Below are positions 1 to 10,895 of a DNA stretch of 64,000 bases, one piece after another. Within the stretch, counting starts at the first letter, position 1. Each line of letters opens with the position of its first letter. Under the pieces are notes generated by a model. It saw only the letters and a program-made list of their open reading frames with translations, had not been told where the DNA came from and searched no databases. Location of the stretch: positions 4,403,969-4,467,968 of the forward strand of contig NC_040021.1 of NCBI RefSeq assembly GCF_000972845.2, read 5' to 3'. This stretch comes from Larimichthys crocea (lineage: Eukaryota > Chordata > Actinopteri > Sciaenidae). A program made the position numbers and the translations under genes.

Positions 1-1730
1 AGATTTTTAAGTCATCAATCAGGACATTTGATTTGCATGTTACATTTTTTCCTATTCTTTAAAACAAAAGATAGCTGCAGATAACATCTCAAGAGATAAA
101 AAAAAATATGAAAGCTTAGTCTGTCTGATCTTTGATGGAGATCCACCACATACTGGTGTAACCTCTTGGTTCCAGACATCAGCATCCTGTGTCAAACCAA
201 CATTTCTTCATCGCAATCAAGTACGCAGAAGTTATGCTTCATCCACGATTGATGAGTCTCCACGTCGCAGCAGCTAGAGTCGATGTAAATATAGATTTCT
301 CACTCAAAATATTTAGTTCTCGAGGTCGAGAGTGAACTCTGAAGCTCAATATGTTTTGTGGTAAATTTCCTTGCATCATCTTTTACGTTCATTTACCACA
401 CCGCATGAAACACTCATACACGGATTACTATTATTTTTCATAACAGAGATGATTTGCACATGCAGCAGATTCAAAAGGTGGTCAAGTCGAGGCGTTGAGA
501 TGTGTGTTTTCTGAAATGACACAAGCTGAAGTCCCCCCCCCCCCTCCACCGCTATTACTATGACTGGAGCGAGTGTGTGAGTGAGTGTGTGTTCAGGAGG
601 GACAGACACCCACGCATCATCGCTTTTACTGATGAGAGCAGAAAAATGACAGCAGCTCCGTGCCGCCCCCTCAAACTTACACAAAACACATGACTTCCAG
701 GAAAACGGCGTGCTTTACATTTCCCCCAAAGAGTTCAGCTGACGATGCCTCACACTTGCTTTACATTTCCCCCAAAGAGTTCAGCTGACGATGCCTCACA
801 CTTTCAAGAAAACACGCTTATTACAGTTTATGGTATGTATTTTTTTTTTAATGTAACACCACCCACGTGGGTCCCGTGAGCCTTCTTAGGTCACAGCTGT
901 GTGTGTGAGTGTGCCAGTTTCTGGTAACACAAGTTTAAAAAAAAAAAAAAAAATCACGCATGAAAATGCAAATTTCTAATGTCTGACATGATTCAGGTGA
1001 AACTGGCTATCAAGCCTGTGATTGGAGATTAGCCCAGGCAGACACAATGCTGAGTATCTGCTCTTTGTCTGGGTGAAAAGAAATGATAATGTAACATATT
1101 AACATTAATACAATGCAAGTTACACAACTTTGGGCTCCGTCTCATGATGTGTATTTGTAACTGGTGTCATCCTAAGGCTTCATTTGACCCATCAAAAGGT
1201 TATTTTGATGGTGTGTGCTCTTTATTTTGGGCACACACCATCATATGATGCTCCTACAATAGATAAAACATCCACAGGGGCCCAACGTGCAAGTAAATGT
1301 GATGAAGTTGCCTCCAGTGTGACTTTTCCGGTGGAAAGAAACGTGATGCATTGCACGAGTGTGTGCACTTAGTGCAATGCAGTGCCCTCTAGAGACATCA
1401 GTGCCACACATACGTCAGCTGCCCTGTGTGTTCGTACAGGTGTAGTAGTTATAACTAGTCCACTGCTGGCTGTGACCCAACCCTTATATTAACTGTACAG
1501 GGTGTGTGTGAGCTATAACCTAATACAGTAAGCTGCTTTTCTAATGTAAACACGACTTGCTTAAAACTGGAACATCCACCTGATAACTGTTTATGGGACA
1601 TAGTTTAAACTTATGGAGCATGTCCCCACCTAGTGGTTGCCTGGAAGAACAGTCAAACATATGGACTGATCTAAATGGAACCTGCTCTCATAGCGAGCCT
1701 TCAAACCCAGATTTAAAAACACAACATGAG
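1..1730. other. Intergenic flank without a recognisable gene
   Basis: No open frame here resembles a known protein, and the short frames lack coding character. The stretch holds a C-run at about 533-545, a 46-bp tandem duplication at 711-803 and two perfect short inverted repeats (1207-1242 and 1347-1381). It lies downstream of hsp90ab1, which is transcribed towards it. Confidence 0.6.
711..803. repeat. 46-bp tandem duplication
   Basis: A unit starting TGCTTTACATTTCCCCCAAA and ending GATGCCTCACACT occurs twice head to tail with no visible mismatch. Identity of the copies suggests a recent slippage or replication duplication. No function is implied. Confidence 0.9.
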
Positions 1731-1734
1731 ACAA

Positions 1735-2190
1735 AACGTAAGGTATTACATCTTTAATTTTTTGCAAAACAAGACTTGGAATACAGACAAGCCTGGACTC
1801 AGGCAAAGGAATCATACAGTCCTCTCTCTCCATGCAGCGTGCGGTGTTGCACATGAGCAGAACGTCCCCGAACCCTCCACCAGACCTGATCTGATAATGG
1901 AATGTACCATTCCCATGTTCACACATTTTCAAAACCACTCCAACATTTAAACTCAGTGCAACAGGGTACTCGTTAAAACATATGTGCTGTCACCATGAAC
2001 GCAAAAACCAAAAACTGCTTTTCTTAAAAAGGTCTTGCAGAGTAATGCTCACAACAAGAGCAACACTGGTCCACCACACAACATGAATGACTATTTTGTT
2101 TTGCAGTTACTGCAGTTTTTTTTTTAAAGGATGAACAATTGAAAAGTGAGGCTAAAGTGTTAGAAATCTGAGGGTGGCGGGGCGGTTTGT
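1735..2190 (-). terminator. hsp90ab1: hsp90ab1 3' UTR with ATTAAA poly(A) signal
   Basis: On the minus strand the sequence after the TAA stop at 2191-2193 runs about 450 nt to an ATTAAA hexamer (plus-strand TTTAAT at 1753-1758). Cleavage would fall near 1730-1740. The 3' end is inferred from the hexamer alone. Confidence 0.55.
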
Positions 2191-5100
2191 TTAATCGACT
2201 TCTTCCATGCGTGAAGCATCGTCGTCACCGTCGCCTTCTAGGGGAGGGATCTCATCTGGGACGGCTGTGGTGACGGCCTCCTCTGTGGGAACATCGTCGT
2301 CATCGATGCCTGAGAGATACAGAGATCGTGTTATTGAGATCGATACAAGTAGGATGTGTAATAAGAAAAACAAAAAGGCTAACATCGATGTCCTTACCCA
2401 GTCCGAGCTTGATCATTCTGTAGATGCGGTTGGAGTGGGTCTGTGGGTCGTCCAGGGAGAAGCCCGAGGACAGCAGGGCGGTTTCGAACAGCAGGATGAC
2501 GAGATCCTTCACAGCCTTGTCGTTCTTGTCAGCATCTGCCTTCTGCCTGAGAGTCTCCACGATGGGGTGGTCGGGGTTGATCTCCAGGTGCTTCTTCGCC
2601 ATCATGTAGCCCATGGTGGAGTTGTCCCTGAGTGCCTGGGCCTTCATGATCCTCTCCATGTTGGCCGTCCAGCCGTAAGTGCTCGTCACAATGCAGCAGG
2701 GTGAAGACACCAGTCTGTTAGACACAGTCACCTGGTGGAGACAGTCGAACACGGCGTTAAGACTTAAACACCACATGCATGGTGTCTCGACAGCAGGCTG
2801 AAGCAGTTTTAAAAAAGTCAAGTTAATAAAAAGCATGCAGCACAGTCATGTTAGCTCAACACACACCAGCATATCCAAGGCAACCGATTGTCAATGTCAC
2901 ACCATAAATGTCTACGAAGACCAACGCAGTCTCAATAACTCTGTTCAACTTCATGTCAATTTTTAGTTTCACATTCTGTTACAAATAAAAACAGGCATCT
3001 GTTAGGTCACACTTTTCAAAAGGTTCTTCACTTTACATCTCCAGTCTGGAACCAATCACAGGTCAGAAACTCATTCATTGCACACAAAGGGGGGCCTCCT
3101 TACATCTGTATAAGACTCACCAGAATACAACTTAGGACCAGTTAGGACACCTGTTACCAAACAAAACACCGTCAACTGCAAGTCTTGAACTCATAAGAAC
3201 CTAAATCCTGCAGTACGAAGAGAAACTGAGGTCAACGTGAAGCTTCGCTCGTCAGGATTACCGACCTTCTCCACTTTCTTGTCAAGGATCTCCTTCATGA
3301 GCTTGCAGAGGCTCTCAAACTTGGCCTTGTCCTCCTCCATCTTTTTCTTCTCCTCCTCGTCCTCTGGGAGCTCCAGGCCCTCTTTGGTGACAGACACCAG
3401 GCTCTTGCCGTCAAACTCCTTCAACTGCTGGACGCAGTACTCGTCAATGGGCTCTGTCATGTACAGGACCTCGAAGCCACGCTTGCGGACGCGCTCGACG
3501 AAGGCGGAGTTGGCAACCTGATCCTTGCTCTCACCTAAAATTAAGAAAACGACGGTTAATACAGTTCGCTGCTTAAAACTTTTTACTTTGGAGGTCAATG
3601 AGGAATCAGAAAAATCTTTTCCAGGAGACGAGCTCACCAGTGATGTAGTAGATGGACTTCTGGTTTTCCTTCATGCGGGTCAGGTACTCTGTGAGGGAGG
3701 TTGTCTCATCTCCAGACTGGGAGCTGTGGTAGCGCAGCAGCTCAGACAGCTTCTTGCGGTTTTGAGAGTCCTCGTGGATTCCCAGCTACAGACAGATATA
3801 GAATTGTCATTACAAACCAATTTAAGAAGAACCACACACAGAGTAGTCTTCGTGTTAACGTTGCTGTGACTTATGTAACTAGACGCCATCCCTCCAGAGC
3901 ATTTACGCTTAGTTGTAAACCCAAAATAATCTTTGTCCTGATCCAAGATAAAAAGGTTCACACAATGGGCGTCTATCCAAATCACACCCCCCTCTCTCTA
4001 TAGGACAGGAAATGAGTTACTAACTAACACTAGTGACTATACTAAAGCGTATAAGCACTGGACCAAGTGTAGCACACTTAACTACATGTGATCATGCAAA
4101 GGCTGACTTGTCAGCAATTATTACATATTAAGTTGCCAAAAAAAGAAGCAATACTGCCTTGGAAAGCTAGAGGCTACAGCAACCACTAGTTTTAAAAAGA
4201 AGGTCAACCTTATGAATCCATGGAGATGCACTGAAGACACAAGGAGCGTGTTATGGAGGAACTTGGATTAAAACCTTTAAAAGATTTTAAGATACAAAAT
4301 GAAGCAGCACTGCACTCGTTTTAAGTACCTTGATGTTCTTGGAGAACCCTTCGTAGAACTTCTTGTAGTTCTCCTTGTCCTCGGCCAGTTCGGCGAAGAG
4401 CTCCAGACACTTCTTGACGATGTTCTTGCGGATGACCTTCAGGATCTTGCTCTGCTGCAGCATTTCTCTGGAGATGTTGAGGGGCAGATCCTCAGAGTCT
4501 ACCACACCACGGACGAAGTCTGGACGAGAACACAACACATGACTTATTGGAACCCATTCGAGCATTTAATAAAAGGCGTGGTATCGAAGCAGCTTTGTGC
4601 AGGTATGTGATCCAGAGCAGAATACTTGAACTTACTCAGGTACTCAGGGATGAGCTCCTCGCAGTTGTCCATGATAAAGACTCTCCTGACGTACAGCTTG
4701 ATGTTATTCTTCTTTTTCTTGTTCTCAAAGAGGTCGAAAGGTGCACGGCGGGGAATGAAGAGCAGGGCGCGGAACTCAAGCTGACCCTCCACAGAGAAGT
4801 GCTGTAAGGAGGAAGATCACTCGCTTTAGTCTTAATGGACTTTAAGCAGATGTGGACTCCCATGAACACAGCTGCTTTTGTGTTGCACTGTACCTTGACA
4901 GCCAGGTGATCCTCCCAGTCATTGGTGAGACTCTTGTAGAACTCGCCGTACTCCTCGTTTGTGATGTCGTCAGGGTTCCTGGTCCAGATGGGCTTGGTCT
5001 TGTTCAGCTCCTCCTGGTCGATGTACTTCTCCTTGATCTTCTTTTTCTTCTTCTTGTCCTTGTCTTTGGAGTCCTCCTCATCGTCTGAGCCCACGTCCTC

Positions 5101-6846
5101 GATCTTTGGCTTGTCCTCACCTTCCTCCTTCTCTTCCTTCTCGGCCTTTTCCTCCTCTGCCTCGTCGTCGCTGATCTCCTTGTCGCGCTCCTTCTCCACC
5201 TGCAAGTCAAGATGATTGATGAGTTTAACTTCACTGACATGCAAACAGTTTTAACTTAACAAACCTAAAGAGGTCAAATTCAGTACTTACAAACAGGGTG
5301 ATGGGGTAGCCAATGAACTGAGAGTGCTTCTTGACGATTTCCTTGACCCTCTTCTCCTCAATGTACTCTGTCTGGTCCTCCTTCAGGTGCAGGATGATCT
5401 TGGTTCCACGGCCGATGGGCTCACCTGAAAACAGATTTGCACAGCCATTAGCATGCTTGATCAAAACTAAAATGTAATTCAAGATTTGAGCCTTTACTAG
5501 GTGTCCATACACTATCTATTGATTCTGTAAACATGCCAGGACACGTACCGCTGTCAACTTTGACGGTGAAAGAACCTCCAGCAGAGGACTCCCAGGCATA
5601 CTGCTCATCATCGTTGTGTTTAGTGATGACGACCACCTTCTCGGCAACAAGGTAGGCGGAGTAGAAACCCACACCGAACTGACCGATCATGGAGATATCA
5701 GCTCCAGCCTAGAGGGGACACACAATTATTTACAACTTCAAGATATACAGTCTGTAGTCTTGACCACAAAGATTCAGAGCCAAATCTGCCTTGGCATCCG
5801 CACAGGAGTATTTTAATGGCTCTATCGACTAAAATGTAACTGAATTTAATGTGTTATTTGTCGTCTCAACACTGCTAGTGTTGGAGTGCTGTCCTCCTTT
5901 CTGCCAGTCGGCCTTGAGAGGATTTAAGTGCAACGAGAGTGAAAATTGGACTGCGAGTGTGAATGATTTGATTGCACCCGTCACTGCGGATGGCAAAATT
6001 TGCTCAGCTCTGATGTAAGTACATTATTTGTCTGATCTCAACAGCAGTGAACAAAATGTTCATGCTGCAGTTTCTCATTTTGGCCGGTGCTTTATTATTT
6101 TCATACGTCAACTAAACAGGTTCGAACCAGGAGCACTAAGACGTACCAGATATAAGGTTACAGCTGTTATATCAATGTGTAAAATACATATTGACTATTA
6201 GGGAAATTAAAGTAATTAAGCCAACTAATATCTGTATAACTGTTACAAAGCCCTGCCTGACCGTTTGCATTACAGAGGCATTCTTGTCTTATGTGTCAAT
6301 TGACCTTATATTCCTGATGCTGCAGTTCAGATCACGTTTCACCATCGTACCTGCAGGGCCTCCATGAAGGCCTTGGTGCCAGACTTGGCGATGGTACCCA
6401 GGTTATTGATCAGGTCGGCTTTGGTCATGCCGATTCCAGTGTCGATGAGGGTCAGGGTGCGGTCATCTTTGTTGGGGATGATGTCAATTTTCAGATCCTT
6501 GCCGCTGTCCAGCTTTGTGGGCTCAGTCAGGCTTTCGTAGCGGATTTTGTCCAAAGCCTGTGAGTGACACATTGACAAGATACATCATGAGTATAGATAC
6601 AAAGCTTGCAAGGTCCTAAAAATGAATATTTTAAGCATTATTGTAAAAACAGTTAAATTATTCAGGAGCATGAACAACAGCGGCCAGCTGCTTTAGACGT
6701 ACATCAGAGGCGTTGGAGATCAACTCCCTGAGGAAGATCTCTTTGTTGGAATAGAAGGTGTTGATGATCAGGGACATCAGCTGAGCGATCTCTGCCTGGA
6801 AGGCAAAGGTCTCAGCCTCCTCCTCTTGGTGCATTTCTTCAGGCAT
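2191..6846 (-). CDS. hsp90ab1: Heat shock protein HSP 90-beta
   Basis: This is a cytosolic ATP-dependent chaperone that matures kinases, steroid receptors and other clients. Eleven coding exons join in frame: 6703-6846, 6351-6557, 5549-5708, 5291-5424, 4894-5199, 4636-4801, 4329-4519, 3638-3785, 3266-3534, 2398-2731 and 2191-2309, giving 2178 nt and 725 aa, the usual length. Seen: an N-terminal GHKL ATPase ([18 protein letters not shown], residues about 42-59; [23 protein letters not shown]), an acidic/lysine-rich charged linker about residues 216-280, a middle domain, and the C-terminal TPR-binding MEEVD. The start [13 protein letters not shown] is typical of the beta rather than alpha paralogue. 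The ATG directly follows the exon 2 acceptor AG, so exon 1 is non-coding, as in other vertebrates. All introns are GT-AG, but the donor after 3266 is the weak GTCGGT. No frameshift is present. Confidence 0.97.
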
Positions 6847-7049
6847 CTGCACAGAAAAGAAAAAAGAAAAATCATTGTAGCAGGAAACTACTACTCTGCC
6901 TACCTTGTTTAAAACTACAAAATCCTTCTGCTCACATTTAAAGCCATTCATAACCTCTTCCATCCACCCGACTGTCCCCTCCAACCGTCTCTTTAACCCC
7001 CCATCATAAGGAACATCAACTCACTCTCACAATTCAAGTCTGCACTTGT

Positions 7050-7232
7050 TTATAAAAAGCCTTTTTCCATCTGATTCAATTGCATTGTCCTATTTTAACC
7101 TGTTTTAAATGTTGTATTCTTGTAATTTGATACTTTTTACGGTTCTTTTTGTTTGCTTCTGTTATTTGCTCTTATTTACTGTAAGGTGTCCTTGGGTGAC
7201 AGAAAGGCGCCTATGAAATAAGATTAAAACAA
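7050..7232 (+). repeat. Probable non-LTR retrotransposon 3' tail
   Basis: The sequence TGTAAGGTGTCCTTGGGTG followed by GAAAGGCGCCTA and an A-rich AAATAAG end resembles the 3' UTR tail shared by many teleost LINE copies. It lies in hsp90ab1 intron 1. The family assignment is from memory of tail motifs and was not searched. Confidence 0.45.
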
Positions 7233-7399
7233 TTTGTACATTTCTAGGGGGGGGATGGTAAACAAAAACAATGACTCATCTAGAAAAAAACAAAGGTTAA
7301 AAATTAACCTATGTGAATTAGACTGAAACGTTTATTCTTTCGCTTTCATTAGTCATAAAAACAGGTTTATAATTTAATTATGCCGATTTCGTAAAAAAA

Positions 7400-7830
7400 T
7401 TGGGCCAGCTGCCATCATGTTGCCAGGATCGGTGGCGGAAGTAGCGGTTGAGCAACATGGCGTCGGCCGACCAGACAATGGACTCCGCAAACACGTGCTA
7501 CAGACGAAACCGAACATATCGTTTAAATAATCGGCGACACTGTACGATAACGTGGGATTAATAACGGTTTTTTGTTTTAAAACAAACGTTATTAAAGTGT
7601 AACGTTAAAGACCACCACTCGACGACTAAAACCTAACGTTACCGTGAATCCCTTAACATACAGCCAAAACAATGACTCGTCATTTAACGGTGGCGTACAC
7701 GACGATGATGAATGACAAGTCGGTTATTATGTTACGTATACGTTAAATCAACCGTTACGTTAACTGACAAAACAACCGTTACCTTCATAACGTTCACTTT
7801 GCTTAACGTTTTTTTTAAAAAGGGTGGACT
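7400..7830. promoter_or_regulatory. CpG-containing AACGTT-rich segment in hsp90ab1 intron 1
   Basis: The segment holds five AACGTT palindromes and several ACGTTA variants, while surrounding intron DNA is CpG-poor. It also carries a plus-strand ATG in fair context (7457) opening a 34-codon frame without recognisable homology. Proximity to the hsp90ab1 promoter suggests an unmethylated regulatory island; this is inference. Confidence 0.35.
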
Positions 7831-8297
7831 TTAAAAAAAATGAGGGCTCATCTGTGTAAATATATATAAAATATATATCACAGCTGATTGTATTATTCTT
7901 TAGCTCGGTTATATAAACCGAGTCAACCGTTTGTCATCTTCACCACACCTGCCTTGGTGCAAACCCAAAAAGCTTTCGGCCTAACAGTGCGGCACACTGC
8001 CGCATAACCCCCCCAACCAAACCTCAGCACAGCACAAATCATCGTGTATGTTAGTACACAAAATAAATAAAATAAAAATCACCATGTTGGGATTATATAA
8101 CCTAAATAAAATACATTAATCTGCTATAGCTGTAGTAAAAATCCCACCACGAGACACGACAGTTATGATGCTAAGGTTATCGTCGTGACTCATGAGCTCT
8201 CATCGTGGATACATCAGGGATGGGTTAGCGAAAAAAGTCAAATATTAAAAGAGAGGTTAATGTGTTAGATGTGCCAAGAAACCACCCGTGTACGTAC

Positions 8298-8420
8298 CTT
8301 GTTTAATTTCGTTGACTTATCTTGAATAAAATGCAACCAATATAATGTCCCTTCTGCTCTCTGACGCAGGGAAATGGAAAGGGACTTCCTTTTAATAGAC
8401 CGGAATCTTTATACACAGTG
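8298..8420 (-). promoter_or_regulatory. hsp90ab1: hsp90ab1 core promoter and non-coding exon 1
   Basis: On the minus strand a TATA box (TATAAAG, plus positions 8407-8413) lies about 110 nt upstream of a strong donor AAG|GTACGTAC ending exon 1 at 8298. A start site near 8380 would give an exon 1 of about 80 nt, spliced to the ATG exon at 6846. I saw no canonical heat-shock element (nTTCnnGAAn) within about 500 bp upstream, which fits the mostly constitutive beta paralogue. Confidence 0.65.
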
Positions 8421-8459
8421 GTTTCAGTGAGCGGCCGTATCCATCCGCGGTGCACCATC

Positions 8460-9569
8460 CACCACTAACACTAGGAGACAGTCAGTAAAATAGCAACTTT
8501 ATTTAAGAAAATCACTGTTTTAATACGCTTAATTATAATAAAATACAGTTTGTATAAAGAGGGAGTGAATAAACATGATTGCTCATGTGTCAGATAAGCG
8601 TATAAGCTAAGAAAGACCAATAAATAGCAGTGCCATGTGATAAATCTCTTGGCAAGGTGATAGGAAATAAGAAAAAAAAGCTTAAATGTGTTTTATCTTT
8701 ACATAACAAAGGTGTTTTACTGATGCTCTTCAGCGCAGTGCACCTGATAAAGGTAACCTTGTGTATTATACTGCAATATAACTACTAACACAGTCCGATT
8801 GATGCCACCTTGTGGTGGTTGATGCCGTTAAGGATAGTACAAAATACACAGAAAGATAAATAATCAAAATACCAAATGTTTTGTCACCGTAGCTGGTGCC
8901 ATTCTACAACTAATGTATGAAAATCTGCATCAACTCGAAGAAATGTGTTCAAAATCACAGGTATGTCGCTATTTTATAGCAAAAAAAAAAAAAGGGCAGG
9001 GTCTTTTTTATCGGGTGGAGGAATATCTCCAAACCGGGAGGGTGTGCTTCGTTTCTTCTAGCACTTTCCATGAAAAACCCGCCTAAAGTGACGTCACGGC
9101 TTGTCAGACGCAGCCCTCGCGACACAGCTGCTGTCACACAGGAGCGAGCGCCTACAACAAAAACACCATGGCAACCGACCACTTCAGTATTCTGTATATA
9201 ACGTAACGACGTGATATAAATATACATAATATTAAAGCATTAAAGCGATTTCTGCATTTAAATAAACGGCTATGGATATATTAGGGTTATAGCGCCCAGC
9301 ACGGACACTATTATTAAAACCAGATCTGATTTAATATTTAAAACGCAAAAGATAACTTCAAAAATGACGGTTAGAGAGGCATTAAGCAGTTAGCAGGCAC
9401 ATTTGGTTTTTATTTATTTATTTCAATTTAGATTTATCTATCATATAATATGTTTTAATGATAGTTTTAAGTTTTTAAGTTAAAGTTAATCGTGAAATTA
9501 TAATCCTATCTCTTGTAATGGTACATTTACAACATATCAACAGCATGCTACAGTCTTTATTATGGAAGA
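8460..9569. other. Intergenic region between divergent hsp90ab1 and rbm25
   Basis: Mostly AT-rich sequence without a gene. The notable site is a perfect CRE palindrome, TGACGTCA, at 9089-9096, inside a small GC-richer island (about 9000-9180). Confidence 0.5.
9089..9096. promoter_or_regulatory. Perfect CRE/ATF site TGACGTCA
   Basis: This is an exact eight-base CREB/ATF palindrome. It is about 700 bp upstream of the hsp90ab1 TATA box and about 1.2 kb upstream of rbm25 exon 1. Binding is inferred from the consensus only. Confidence 0.5.
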
Positions 9570-10042
9570 GGATTAGGGCCACATAAGAAAATCTCAGAAT
9601 TCTGAATTCTGAGTTTAAAAGTCAGAATTCTGACTATTAATCTCAGAATTCTGATTTTAAATCTCAGATTAAAAGTCATAATTCTGTCAGAATTCTGATT
9701 TTAAATCTCAGATTAAAAGTCATAATTCTGAGATCAAAAGTCCGAATTCTCATTTTAAATCTCAGAAATCTGAGAGTAAAAGTCAGAATTCTGAGAGTAA
9801 AAGTCAGAAATCTGAGACTAAAAGTCAGAAATCTGATTTTAAATCTCAGAAATTTGAGAGTGAAAGTCATAATTCTGAGACTAAAAGTCAGAAATCTGAG
9901 ATTAAAAGTCAGAAATCTGAGACAAAAAGTCAGAAATCTGACACTAAATCTCAGAAATCTGAGAGTAAAAGTCATAATTCTGAGATTAAAAGTCAGAATT
10001 CTGAGACTAAAAGTCAGAATTCTGAGAATGTGGCACTAATCC
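9570..10042. mobile_element. MITE-like element with terminal inverted repeats and internal 21-bp palindromic minisatellite
   Basis: The ends GGATTAGGGCCACAT (9570-9584) and ATGTGGCACTAATCC (10028-10042) are inverted copies matching at 14 of 15 positions. Almost all the interior is a tandem array of about 21-bp units of the type AAAAGTCAGAATTCTGAGA, each with a self-complementary core such as TCAGAATTCTGA. Because the units are palindromic, both strands stay open in frames with seven-residue periodicity; these are not genes. No transposase is encoded, so the element is non-autonomous. Confidence 0.75.
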
Positions 10043-10249
10043 GTACTTTATACTATCATTGGCTACAATACGATTTTATTTTATTATTTTTATCAGTTGT
10101 AGTAATGTTAGGGCTATAATTATGTTGGTGCTGGTACTGTTAAACATAGTAACACACTGCAGCTATTACTACTAGTAGTACTTGTGGAGTAGTACTGTTT
10201 ACACAGTATAACGAACTAGTACCAACGGTTTTTTAACCGTCTCTGGTGG

Positions 10250-10532
10250 AACTACACATTTTCCAGCTCCGCCCGGCGGCGACGTCCCAACGCGCCAAAA
10301 CAAGCGCGCCCGTAGCCTGGTCCGCAGCGCGCGTGCGTCAACGTTTGTGAAGGCCTGTGTGTGTGTGCGTGACTAGCCAACGTGCTAATCCAACAATCGG
10401 ACCGTTACAAAGATTTTCATAATTAATAACCTCCTCATAACGACTTATAACACTCAGAACGCCTCCCAGCTCGGGGTATGTACACACGAACACGCCGCAG
10501 TTTGTTGTGAATTCATATTTAGCCAAGCTCAG
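10250..10532 (+). promoter_or_regulatory. rbm25: rbm25 CpG-rich promoter and non-coding exon 1
   Basis: A GC/CpG-rich stretch (CCGCCCGGCGGCGACGTCC and following) leads to the donor CTCAG|GTGAGT at 10532/10533, and exon 2 (acceptor before 10874) carries the ATG. No TATA box is evident, as usual for housekeeping splicing genes. The exact start site is not determinable from sequence. Confidence 0.6.
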
Positions 10533-10895
10533 GTGAGTTTAGCTTGTTTAGCACCGTTAGCTTAGCGTCAGCAGACTTGTGCCGGGTACAGTAGCGTGCT
10601 TGATGCTAGCTGCAGCTAACTAGTTCAGGTCGGGCTGTTTAACGATGTAAAACAAAGCGACGATGAACTAAACTGCGGAGTTTAAACTGTTATTAAGTTA
10701 GTGAACGTTACCCCCGGCAGAGAAAGTTAAAGCTAAACCACCGACACGGCAGGGCGGTGTGTTATTGTAACGAACATATGCTAATGTTTTTAAAATATTT
10801 AATTCACATAAAAACTTCAACACGCTCAGATAAACAGACAAACTGCTGATGAGTGTCACTGTTTCTGTGTCAGGTCGGCCCGATTCACATCCAGG

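Noticed and set aside
1342..1385. Hairpin containing ATTGCAC, the miR-25/92 seed
   Set aside because: The stem is only 10 bp with a 15-nt loop, too short for a microRNA precursor, and the rest does not match the family.
4636..5244. Very long charged open frames across the hsp90ab1 linker exon on both strands
   Set aside because: They are extensions and alternate frames of the Lys/Glu-rich linker exon 4894-5199; the spliced frame explains it.
9676..10039. Frames with a seven-residue repeat on both strands
   Set aside because: They come from the 21-bp palindromic minisatellite, whose period is a multiple of three on either strand.
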